From an uncultured Actinomycetes bacterium (GTDB taxonomy: Bacteria; Actinomycetota; Thermoleophilia; Gaiellales; Gaiellaceae), in assembly GCA_903915545.1 (NCBI GenBank), contig CAIWTI010000199.1, forward strand, positions 1-40,650: a stretch of 40,650 bases of DNA, given 5' to 3'. Position 1 is the first letter of the stretch; each line of letters opens with the position of its first letter. Shown one piece after another: positions 14,777-21,899 of this stretch. A model generated the notes under the pieces. That model worked only from the letters and a program-made list of their open reading frames with translations. It did not search any database and was not told where the DNA came from. The position numbers were made by a program, and so were the translations under genes.

Positions 14777-15637
14777 ATGAAGACGCTTCTGCATCACGAG
14801 ACGTGGACGGGCACGGACGTGACGATTCGCGACATCGAGCGCGAGCTGCAGCGGCTACGGAGCTCCTCCGCAGCGTCGGGGTCGATGCATTTGCGCACGA
14901 GCGTGCTGACGCACATCGCCTGGGTTCCACGGGAGTGGCGCGATGCCGCCGAGGAGACGCTCCAGGGGCTCGCCGAGCGACATCCATCGCGAACGCTGAT
15001 CCTCACGCCCGAACCGACCGGGGCGACGGGCATTGATGCCGAGCTCGCGCTGCGATCGTTTGCCGCCGGTCAGCACGCCGTCTACTCGGAGGTGATCTCG
15101 CTCACGCTGCGTGGCGCGACGTCGCTCGCACCCGCCTCGATTGCGCTGCCGTTGCTGATCTCTGACCTGCCGGTCTTTCTCCGTTGGCGTGGCCGACCCG
15201 ATTTTGGTGGGCGTCAGTGGCGCCAGCTCGTTGGTGTTGCCGACCGCGTCGTCATCGATACAAGCGAGTGGGATGAGCTGCGGCCGAATGAGCTCTGCCG
15301 GGAGTTCGAAAAGACCGCGCTCTCGGATATCGCCTGGGCGCGAACGGTGGAGTGGCGACGGGTCCTTGCGGGGACCTGGCCCGAGATTCGGGATCAAGAG
15401 ATTCGCCTGGCAGGGCCGCCTGCCGAGGCCGAGCTGCTGCGGGGCTGGCTGGTTGCTCGCCTGGAACGCGGCGTCCGGGCCGTTGCGCCAGCGGCGGAGA
15501 TCTCCGTGACCCTGGACGGGGTGCCTGTGACGGCGCCAACAATGTTCGCCGTCACATCAAGCGATCGGCTCTCAGCCGAGCTTGACCGCTTCGCGCGCGA
15601 TCCGATCTACGAAGCTGCGGTTCGGGCGACGGCCTAG
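14777..15637 (+). CDS. opcA: Glucose-6-phosphate dehydrogenase assembly protein OpcA
   Basis: The 286-residue product shows family features: ELQRLRSS near the N-terminus, MHLRTSVLTHIAWVP, a SRTLILTPEP segment, and the central PLLISDLPVFLRWRG motif. OpcA acts as an allosteric or assembly partner of Zwf in cyanobacteria and actinobacteria. ATG 14777 follows GGAGG. It ends the plus-strand pentose phosphate run and its TAG overlaps the stop of the convergent phosphatase gene by 3 bases. Confidence 0.92.
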   Translation: MKTLLHHETWTGTDVTIRDIERELQRLRSSSAASGSMHLRTSVLTHIAWVPREWRDAAEETLQGLAERHPSRTLILTPEPTGATGIDAELALRSFAAGQHAVYSEVISLTLRGATSLAPASIALPLLISDLPVFLRWRGRPDFGGRQWRQLVGVADRVVIDTSEWDELRPNELCREFEKTALSDIAWARTVEWRRVLAGTWPEIRDQEIRLAGPPAEAELLRGWLVARLERGVRAVAPAAEISVTLDGVPVTAPTMFAVTSSDRLSAELDRFARDPIYEAAVRATA

Positions 15638-16386
15638 CCGTGCCCGAGCTCGGCAAGGACGAGCTCGTGGATCGAACCGTTTGAGCTGAGAAACGACTGG
15701 CGATGCCCCGTCGCGTCGCCCGTGAGTGTGGTGCAGCGACCGCCAGCCTCCTCAACGAGGAGCTGAACGGCGGCGAAATCCCAGAGCGCGAGTTCGCGCT
15801 CGCCTGCGAAATCGACGGCGCCTTGCGCGACGAGGCAGTGCTGCCAGAAATCGCCAAAGCCGCGCTCAGTCCACGTGCGGGCCGTGACCTTGCGCCAGGC
15901 GTCGGTCATATCGCTCGACGATGTCGTCGATGAGACGGCATCTTCGATTCGCGTGACGTGCGACACATGGCAGAGCTCGCCGTTTGCAAACGTTCCCGAA
16001 CCACGGGACGCCCACCAGCGCTGACCGAGCGCGGGTGCGGAGACAACGGCGACCTGAAGCTCTCCTTCGACTTCGAGGGCAAGGAGCGTCGCCCAGACAG
16101 GAACGCCTCGGACGTAGTTGCGTGTGCCATCGATCGGATCAACGATCCAGCGTCGGCTGTGTTCGCCGTCGTCACCGAACTCCTCACCGAAGACGCCTTC
16201 ATGACGACCCGACGCAGCAACGAGTCGACGGATCGTCTCTTCGGCGCCCTTGTCCGACTCGGAGACGGGAGTGAGGTCGGGCTTCGTCTCGATCCGCAGA
16301 TCAGTTGCGCGAAACCGCGGCAGGGTGATTGCATCCGCGGCATCGGCGAGGTCGTGCGCAAAGCGGAGATCGGCTTCGATGCTCAT
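15634..16386 (-). CDS. hisN: Inositol-monophosphatase-family phosphatase, probable histidinol-phosphatase HisN
   Basis: The 250-residue Mg-dependent phosphatase carries VFGEEFGDDG (metal Glu), WIVDPIDGTRNYVRG (DPIDGT metal site) and ALWDFAAVQLLVEEAGG (WD metal site). The pattern DPIDGTRNYVRGVPVW is typical of actinobacterial HisN, which hydrolyses histidinol phosphate, but inositol or other phosphate substrates cannot be excluded. ATG 16386 overlaps the amidase stop (ATGA), so it is translationally coupled as the last gene of the minus-strand unit. Confidence 0.85.
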   Translation of the reverse strand: MSIEADLRFAHDLADAADAITLPRFRATDLRIETKPDLTPVSESDKGAEETIRRLVAASGRHEGVFGEEFGDDGEHSRRWIVDPIDGTRNYVRGVPVWATLLALEVEGELQVAVVSAPALGQRWWASRGSGTFANGELCHVSHVTRIEDAVSSTTSSSDMTDAWRKVTARTWTERGFGDFWQHCLVAQGAVDFAGERELALWDFAAVQLLVEEAGGRCTTLTGDATGHRQSFLSSNGSIHELVLAELGHG

Positions 16387-17531
16387 GGCGCGACGGTAGC
16401 GGAGAGCGCGGCTTCGAGCGCTGCTGCCGCGGCGAGCACGAGCGAGTCGGAACCAGGCCGTCCTGCGATCTGAATCGAGGCTTGGAGGCCATCGGTTGCG
16501 ACACCGCACGGAAGGGCGATCGTTGGCCAGCCGAGGACGTCGAACGGATACGTGAAGCGGACGACGCTGTCGCGGATCTCTAGCTCGTCGGAGTCTGCCG
16601 GTGGTGCGACGAACGCGAGTGTTGGCGTTACCAGCACGTCGAACCCTTCGAGCGCGGCGATGGCTGCCTCGGCATACCGAGCCCGTTCGACACGTGCGAG
16701 CGTCGCCTCCGCCTCCGAGACGTTGAGGCAGCGCTCGATCTTGACGCCGATCGACTCGCCGTAGAGCTCACCGAACTCGGCGTAGAGGTCACGATGCACG
16801 TCGGCAATCTCTTGCTGGAATGCAGGCAGTGTTCCGTGCGGCTCCGGAAACGCCACCGGCGACACGTCTCCGAGGAGCGCGGCAGCCTCCTCGACACGGG
16901 CGCGGACAAGCGGCTCGGCGAGCTCCGACCACGTGAGCGCAACGCGTAGCGACCCTGGCGCAACAGTCGTGGTCCACGACTCGTTCGGACACAAGACGCG
17001 CATCAGTTCGAGGCAGCCGGCCACGTCACGCGCCATCGGCCCGGCATGGTCGAAGCTCGGTGCAAGGGGAAAGACCCCATCGATCGGGACGAGTCCGAAG
17101 GTGGGCTTGAAGCCGACGATGTCGCAGCAAGCCGCCGGTATCCGAATCGAACCACCCGTGTCGGTCCCGAGCGCGACATCGGCGTATCCACCTGCGATCG
17201 CTGCTGCGGAGCCTCCGCTTGAGCCACCCGTCGAGCGGCCCGGTGCTGCAGGGTTCGGAACCGTGCCGTAGTGGTCGTTCTGGGACGTGATGCCGTAGGC
17301 GAACTCGTGCAGGTTCGTCTTGCCGACAACGACGTAGCCTGCGTCTTCAAGGAGCGTTACTGCCGACGCCGACGACGCCGGAACGTGTTCGCCGAAGACG
17401 GCCGATCCGTACGTCGTGCGGATACCCGCTGTATCGAAGAGATCCTTCACCGCTAGGCGGCGTCCCGCGGGAACCGGGCCTACGACGGGGATCTCGGTGA
17501 TGAAGATGCCGGGCGGGGCCGGATCGACCAT
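16383..17531 (-). CDS. Amidase-signature enzyme
   Basis: The 382-residue product shows the Ser-cisSer-Lys triad: Lys in RRLAVKDLFDTAG, cis-Ser in GRSTGGSSGGSAAAIAGG, and nucleophile Ser in ALGTDTGGSIRIPAACC, followed by GFKPTFGLVP. It hydrolyses an amide, but the substrate cannot be read from sequence. It is shorter than GatA, and no gatC/gatB are present, so it is not the tRNA amidotransferase subunit. It begins 25 bases after the small oxidase-operon gene and overlaps hisN. Confidence 0.88.
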   Translation of the reverse strand: MVDPAPPGIFITEIPVVGPVPAGRRLAVKDLFDTAGIRTTYGSAVFGEHVPASSASAVTLLEDAGYVVVGKTNLHEFAYGITSQNDHYGTVPNPAAPGRSTGGSSGGSAAAIAGGYADVALGTDTGGSIRIPAACCDIVGFKPTFGLVPIDGVFPLAPSFDHAGPMARDVAGCLELMRVLCPNESWTTTVAPGSLRVALTWSELAEPLVRARVEEAAALLGDVSPVAFPEPHGTLPAFQQEIADVHRDLYAEFGELYGESIGVKIERCLNVSEAEATLARVERARYAEAAIAALEGFDVLVTPTLAFVAPPADSDELEIRDSVVRFTYPFDVLGWPTIALPCGVATDGLQASIQIAGRPGSDSLVLAAAAALEAALSATVAP

Positions 17532-17556
17532 GGCCGGCGTCTACCCGTGTGCCGGG

Positions 17557-17712
17557 TTAGGAGAGCCAGAGGTAGGCGAGACCAACGCCGAACGTTCCCC
17601 CAAAAAGCACGAGGAACAGCGCGAACAGGCCGAGACCAAAGCGCACGTTCTTGCGATCGAGCTCGGGTGTCGTCTCAACCGGATCGTGCAGCGAATCGGG
17701 TGCGTGGCTCAC
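17557..17712 (-). CDS. Small one-helix membrane protein of the oxidase operon
   Basis: The 51-residue product has a hydrophilic, acidic N-terminus (MSHAPDSLHDPVETTPELDR) and then one strongly hydrophobic helix (RFGLGLFALFLVLFGGTFGV, residues about 25-44), ending AYLWLS. Its GTG overlaps the ctaB stop (GTGA), so it is co-translated with the oxidase genes. Size and position suggest a small accessory subunit of the terminal oxidase (subunit IV-like) or an assembly factor; no family was recognised. Confidence 0.75.
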   Translation of the reverse strand: MSHAPDSLHDPVETTPELDRKNVRFGLGLFALFLVLFGGTFGVGLAYLWLS

Positions 17713-18914
17713 AGCACCACCGCGTCGATAGCCATCGCAACGAAGAGCAGTGCGAGGTAGAGCATCGAGTAGTGGAAGAGGCTCACCGCACGCTCGCGAA
17801 TGGGATTACGGCGGAGTTTGATCGCGTAGAACATGAAGATCGCGCCGAGCAGCAGCGCCAGTGCGCCGTAGACGAGGCCGAACACACCAAATGCCACCGG
17901 CACCAGGGTCAGCGCAAGCATCACCCACGAGTACAGAACGATCTGGCGGGTCGTCTCCTCATCGCCCTTGGCGACCGGAAGCATGGGCACGTTGGCGGCT
18001 GCGTAGTGCTCCTTGATCATCAGCGCCAGCGCCCAGAAGTGCGGCGGTGTCCAGATGAACACGATCAGGAACATCACGATTGCGGCCGAGCCGAGGTGAC
18101 CCGCTGTTCCGGCGTAGCCGACGAGCGGCGGCACCGCGCCTGCTGCGCCACCGATCACGATGTTCTGCGGCGTCGAGCGCTTCAGCCAACGCGTGTAGAC
18201 GAAGACGTAGAAGAGGTTGCCGGCGAGGGCGAGCGTCGCAGTCGGCAGGTTCACGAGCGCGTCGAGCAGCACCCAGGAGAGCGCCGAAAGGGCGAGCCCG
18301 AACTCCAATGCCGACTCGGGTGAGACGCGGCCAGCGGCCACGGGGCGTGCCGCAGTGCGGTCGCCCATCAGCGGGTCGATGTCGCGGTCAAGGTAGTGGT
18401 TCAGCGCTCCCGAACCACCACAGGCAAGAGCAAGGCCGACCATCGTCAGCACGAAGACGCTTGCCTGCGGGACTCCGCCCGCACCAACAAACGTCGCGGC
18501 AGCTCCTGTAAGCAGCAGCAGGCTCATGACCCGCGGCTTCGTCAGCTCGACGTAGTCGGAGATGCTTCCGTGAACCGTGTTGTGGCCTGAGCGGAAGCAC
18601 TGCGCGCACACCCAGACTGTCGCGGCGAACGCGACGGAAGCAGCGGCGAGATGAACGCTACGGCTCGTCAGCAGCGCGGCGAGACCAAAGGTCACGAGCG
18701 AGAAGAGGGCGCCTGGGAGCAGCCGCCGCGCCGAGATCCAGGCGATGATCGCGAGTGACGCGAGTGGTGGTAGTGCGACGGCCGCAAGCACGCGGTGCGT
18801 CGTGCCCCAATCGGCAGCACCCGACACGACGGCGAGGCCCGTTGCTCCAACGGCAAAGAGCGCTGTCAGACGGCCAAAGAGCTCGACGGCACCTGTATCG
18901 GTTTTTACTTCCAC
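17709..18914 (-). CDS. ctaB: Heme O synthase CtaB with an N-terminal half-CtaA-like membrane extension
   Basis: The 401-residue product is about 100 longer than usual protoheme IX farnesyltransferases. Residues about 118-401 are CtaB: TKPRVMSLLLLTG, prenyl-diphosphate motif NHYLDRDIDPLMGDRT, YTRWLKRSTPQNIVIGG and several helices. Residues 1-112 form about four extra helices. One carries DWGTTHRVLAAVAL (His40), another SVHLAAASVAF (His88), resembling one four-helix half of heme A synthase (CtaA/Cox15) with its two heme-ligating histidines. The GTG start overlaps the ctaD end by 10 bases. Product: heme O for the adjacent oxidase. Confidence 0.9.
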   Translation of the reverse strand: MEVKTDTGAVELFGRLTALFAVGATGLAVVSGAADWGTTHRVLAAVALPPLASLAIIAWISARRLLPGALFSLVTFGLAALLTSRSVHLAAASVAFAATVWVCAQCFRSGHNTVHGSISDYVELTKPRVMSLLLLTGAAATFVGAGGVPQASVFVLTMVGLALACGGSGALNHYLDRDIDPLMGDRTAARPVAAGRVSPESALEFGLALSALSWVLLDALVNLPTATLALAGNLFYVFVYTRWLKRSTPQNIVIGGAAGAVPPLVGYAGTAGHLGSAAIVMFLIVFIWTPPHFWALALMIKEHYAAANVPMLPVAKGDEETTRQIVLYSWVMLALTLVPVAFGVFGLVYGALALLLGAIFMFYAIKLRRNPIRERAVSLFHYSMLYLALLFVAMAIDAVVL

Positions 18915-20563
18915 TGCTCAGCCTCCAATCGCCGCCGTACGTCACGCAACGGGCGGGCATTGGAAATGTACGGGAGACGGTCGAAGTTCCAGGCCGGTGG
19001 CGGCGACGTCGTGTACCACTCGAGCGTGTCGGCCTGCCAAGGATCGTTCGAGGCGCGGCGTCCTGATCGTGCTGTGACGATCACGTTCAGCACGAAGACG
19101 AGCATGCCGACGGCCATGATGAACGAGCCCACGGTGGAGATCAGGTTGTAGACCTCCCAGATGCCGCCCGGTTGGTAGGTGTAGACGCGCCGGGGCATGC
19201 CGAGCAGACCCAGGAAGTGCTGTGGCAGGAAGGTCGCGTTGAATCCGATCAGCACCAGCGCGAAGTGGAGCTTCCCGAGGCGCTCATCGAGCAGGCGCCC
19301 GAACATCTTCGGCCACCAGTAGTAGAGACCACCGAAGACGGCGAAGATCGAGCCACCAAACAGCACGTAGTGGAGGTGGGCGACGACGAAGTACGTGTCG
19401 GTCAGCTGCCAGTCGATCGGGAACGCTGCGAGGAAGATGCCCGAGAGCCCGCCGAGCGTGAACACGCCGATGAAGCCGATCGACCAGAGCATTGGCGTAT
19501 CGAACGAGATGTTTCCGCGCCAGAGCGTTGCGAGCCAGTTGAAGATCTTCACGCCCGTTGGGACGGCGATGATCATCGAGCTGAGCATGAAGAACGCGTC
19601 GAGGCCGATCGGCAGGCCGACCGAGAACATGTGGTGGGCCCACACAAGCAGCGAGAAGAACGCGATGCCAGCGGTCGAGTACGCGACGGCCTTGTAGCCA
19701 AAGATCGGTTTCCGTGCGAACACGGGGATGATCTCGGAGACGATCCCCATCGCGGGCAGGATCATGATGTAGACCTCGGGGTGCCCGAAGAACCAGAAGA
19801 CGTGCTGGTAGAGGATTGGGCTGCCGCCGTGCGCGGGATCGAAGAAGTGCGTGCCCCACTGGCGGTCGAGCAGCATCATCGTGAGGCCAGCCGAGAGCGT
19901 CGGCAGCACGATCACGAGCAGCCACGCGTAGGTCAGCATCGCCCAGACAAACAGCGGGATGCGCGTCCAGGTCATGCCCGAGGTGCGCATGTTGTGGATC
20001 GTCACGATGAAGTTGATCGCACCGACGAGCGACGAGATCGAAAGGATGTGCAGGCCGAGGATCCAGAAGTCTTCGCCGTGTCCGGGCATGTGCAGCGTCG
20101 AGAGCGGCACATAGGACGTCCACCCGGCGGCCGCGGCGCCGTGACCTGCCCAGAAGCTCGAGAGGAGCACGATGCCACCAAGGAGGAAGAGCCAGTAGGA
20201 CAGAGCGTTCAGTCGCGGGAAGGCCATGTCGCGTGCGCCGATCATCAGCGGCACGAGGAAGTTTCCGAAGCCCGCGAGGATCGGAACGATGACGAGGAAG
20301 ATCATCGTTGTCCCGTGGATCGTGAGCACCTGGTTGTAGGCGCTTCGCGTGAGGAAGTTTTCGTTGGGCGTCGCGAGCTGGGTGCGCATCATCAGCGCAA
20401 GGACGCCCCCGAATGCGAAGAAGCCGAGCGTCGTCCAGATGTAGAGGAGGCCGATGCGCTTGTGGTCGACCGTGGTCAGCCAGGCCGTTACACGGCCCGC
20501 ACGCCAGTCGGACTCAAAGCGCGGTCGAGCGACGCCTGGCACGTGCTCAGCTCCGGAAGCCAT
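18905..20563 (-). CDS. ctaD: Cytochrome c oxidase subunit I
   Basis: This is the catalytic subunit of a heme-copper oxidase, with 552 residues and about 12 helices. Heme ligands are His83 (TIHGTTMIF) and His398, with His396 for the high-spin heme (VVAHLHYVLFG). CuB ligands are His261 (FFGHPEVYIMI, with Tyr265 as the cross-linked residue) and His310-His311 (WAHHMFSVG). The pattern fits an A-type oxidase. It overlaps the end of ctaC by 17 bases and the start of ctaB by 10. No subunit III gene follows, although ctaE normally sits here. Confidence 0.97.
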   Translation of the reverse strand: MASGAEHVPGVARPRFESDWRAGRVTAWLTTVDHKRIGLLYIWTTLGFFAFGGVLALMMRTQLATPNENFLTRSAYNQVLTIHGTTMIFLVIVPILAGFGNFLVPLMIGARDMAFPRLNALSYWLFLLGGIVLLSSFWAGHGAAAAGWTSYVPLSTLHMPGHGEDFWILGLHILSISSLVGAINFIVTIHNMRTSGMTWTRIPLFVWAMLTYAWLLVIVLPTLSAGLTMMLLDRQWGTHFFDPAHGGSPILYQHVFWFFGHPEVYIMILPAMGIVSEIIPVFARKPIFGYKAVAYSTAGIAFFSLLVWAHHMFSVGLPIGLDAFFMLSSMIIAVPTGVKIFNWLATLWRGNISFDTPMLWSIGFIGVFTLGGLSGIFLAAFPIDWQLTDTYFVVAHLHYVLFGGSIFAVFGGLYYWWPKMFGRLLDERLGKLHFALVLIGFNATFLPQHFLGLLGMPRRVYTYQPGGIWEVYNLISTVGSFIMAVGMLVFVLNVIVTARSGRRASNDPWQADTLEWYTTSPPPAWNFDRLPYISNARPLRDVRRRLEAEQWK

Positions 20564-21545
20564 TGGCCTTCTGCTTCGGGAAGGTGCTTGTGTACGCGAT
20601 CAACGCGTCGATCTGCGCTTCGGTCCAGGTCTCGCCCACTGCGGGCATCTGGCGGAGTCCATGTCGAACGAGATTGGTGATGCCTTCTCGGTCGCGGAGC
20701 AATGGATTGCCGCCGAGGGCAGGCCCGACGTAGGTCTCCGACAGGCGGTGACAGGAGGAGCACACGTTCAGCCACTCCTCCTTGCCGACAGCGAGGCTTG
20801 ACGGGGCTGCGGCCCGCGCCGCGATGAACGCTTCATATTCGGCGCGCGGCACGACCTTCACGGTCGCGTCCATCAACGCGTGCTGGATGCCGCAGAGCTC
20901 AGCGCAACGCGCGACATAGGTGCCAACTGGGGCTTGGAACCAGCTGTGGTTTGTCTGCCCCGGGATGGCGTCGGTCTTGCCGCCCAGTTCGGGCACCCAC
21001 CAGCTGTGGTTGACGTCGGTCGCGGGTGCGGTGATGTCTTCGTGGACGACCTCGCCAGCAGGCGCGATCATCGTGCCAACCGTGATCGCACCGTTCGGGT
21101 ACTTGAAGAGCCAGTAGAACTGGTGACCTTCAACCGTGATCGTTGTCTGCTCAGCGGCGGCCGCGGGCGGCGCATCGCTGATGCCGGGGAGCTTGTAAAA
21201 GATGTAGCCACCGATCGCGGCGAGCATGATCACGGGCACCACAGTCCAGAGGATCTCCAGGCGTGTCGAGCCGTGGATCTGCGGGCCTTCCTGGTAGCGG
21301 CCGCGCTTCCCACGTCGGTAGCGGGTGATCAGTACGAGCAGCGCGCCTTCGACGATGATGAAGATGATCGCGGCGAAGATCGTCACGAAGACATATGCGT
21401 CACGAATGCGATGGGCATTCGGCGAATGGGCAGGCAAAGGCAGCAGTCCGCCGTTTCCCGCAAACGCAGTCGTAGCGGGCACCAGCAGGACCGCGACTAC
21501 TGCAAATGCGACTACGGCAGCTCTCCGACCCACGCCAGCTGGCAT
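20547..21545 (-). CDS. ctaC: Cytochrome c oxidase subunit II fused to cytochrome c (caa3-type)
   Basis: The 332-residue product has a signal peptide (cleavage near TAFA-GNG, residue 29), two membrane helices (about 50-75 and 98-118) and a cupredoxin domain. CuA ligands are His180, Cys214, Glu216, Cys218, His222 and Met225 (CAELCGIQHALM). A C-terminal cytochrome c domain has heme motif CSSCH (262-266) and likely axial Met300 in LRQMPAVG. The domain order defines caa3-type oxidases. ATG 21545 lacks a Shine-Dalgarno sequence. A symmetric GGTATA/TATACC lies immediately upstream, shared with a divergent gene 9 bases away. First gene of the minus-strand oxidase unit. Confidence 0.96.
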   Translation of the reverse strand: MPAGVGRRAAVVAFAVVAVLLVPATTAFAGNGGLLPLPAHSPNAHRIRDAYVFVTIFAAIIFIIVEGALLVLITRYRRGKRGRYQEGPQIHGSTRLEILWTVVPVIMLAAIGGYIFYKLPGISDAPPAAAAEQTTITVEGHQFYWLFKYPNGAITVGTMIAPAGEVVHEDITAPATDVNHSWWVPELGGKTDAIPGQTNHSWFQAPVGTYVARCAELCGIQHALMDATVKVVPRAEYEAFIAARAAAPSSLAVGKEEWLNVCSSCHRLSETYVGPALGGNPLLRDREGITNLVRHGLRQMPAVGETWTEAQIDALIAYTSTFPKQKANGFRS

Positions 21546-21554
21546 GGTATAGGC

Positions 21555-21863
21555 GTGGAAGGAACGACGCGCCTAGAGCTGCCGGACTACGTCACCCGCC
21601 CGTTTGAGGTGTACGTCAATGGCGTGCTGCAGACCGAGGGGCCGGACTACTCGGTCGATGCGGAGCGTTCGCTCGTGTTTCCGCGTGAGCTTGCTTCCGA
21701 GGGATCACTGAGCAAGCTGCGGTGGCTCTCGATCTTCCTCGGCGTGGCTGGCACGTACCGAAAGAACGAGTCGGTCGATGTGGCGTGCACCGTCAACGGC
21801 AAGCCAGTTGTCGCAAGCTTGACGTCGAAGGCGTCGCACGCGGCGTTCCCGCAGCAGGGCTAG
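21555..21863 (+). CDS. Unknown 102-residue protein divergent from ctaC
   Basis: It starts VEGTTRLELPDYVTRPFEVYVNGV... in a beta-rich pattern: a strand, an NG turn, then a DYSVDAERSLVFPREL segment. A single hydrophobic stretch (LRWLSIFLGVAG) and a C-terminal VACTVNGKPVV segment follow. No signal peptide or known domain was recognised. The long open frame extends upstream antisense to ctaC, but only the part from GTG 21555 is credible as a gene. Only 9 bases separate it from the ctaC start. The next gene is on the same strand, 36 bases on. Confidence 0.6.
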   Translation: MEGTTRLELPDYVTRPFEVYVNGVLQTEGPDYSVDAERSLVFPRELASEGSLSKLRWLSIFLGVAGTYRKNESVDVACTVNGKPVVASLTSKASHAAFPQQG

Positions 21864-21870
21864 CTCAATG

Positions 21871-21897
21871 GTCGCCCAGCTCGATGGTGCGGGCGAC
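21871..21897 (+). repeat. 7-bp hairpin in front of the glycosyltransferase gene
   Basis: GTCGCCC and GGGCGAC flank 13 bases, ending 2 bases before the ATG at 21900. There is no T-run. It may be the 3' end of the preceding transcript, in which case the next gene starts further downstream (GTG 21960), or it may shade the start codon. Confidence 0.45.
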
Positions 21898-21899
21898 GC

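Noticed and set aside
13765-14778. 337-codon minus-strand frame opposite zwf
   Set aside because: Antisense to the highly conserved zwf core; composition is that of a shadow frame.
19172-20680. 502-codon open frame on the plus strand opposite ctaD/ctaC
   Set aside because: It is fully antisense to ctaD with its active-site residues, and its translation is dominated by Glu/Arg/Asp/His low-complexity runs, typical of a GC-rich shadow frame.
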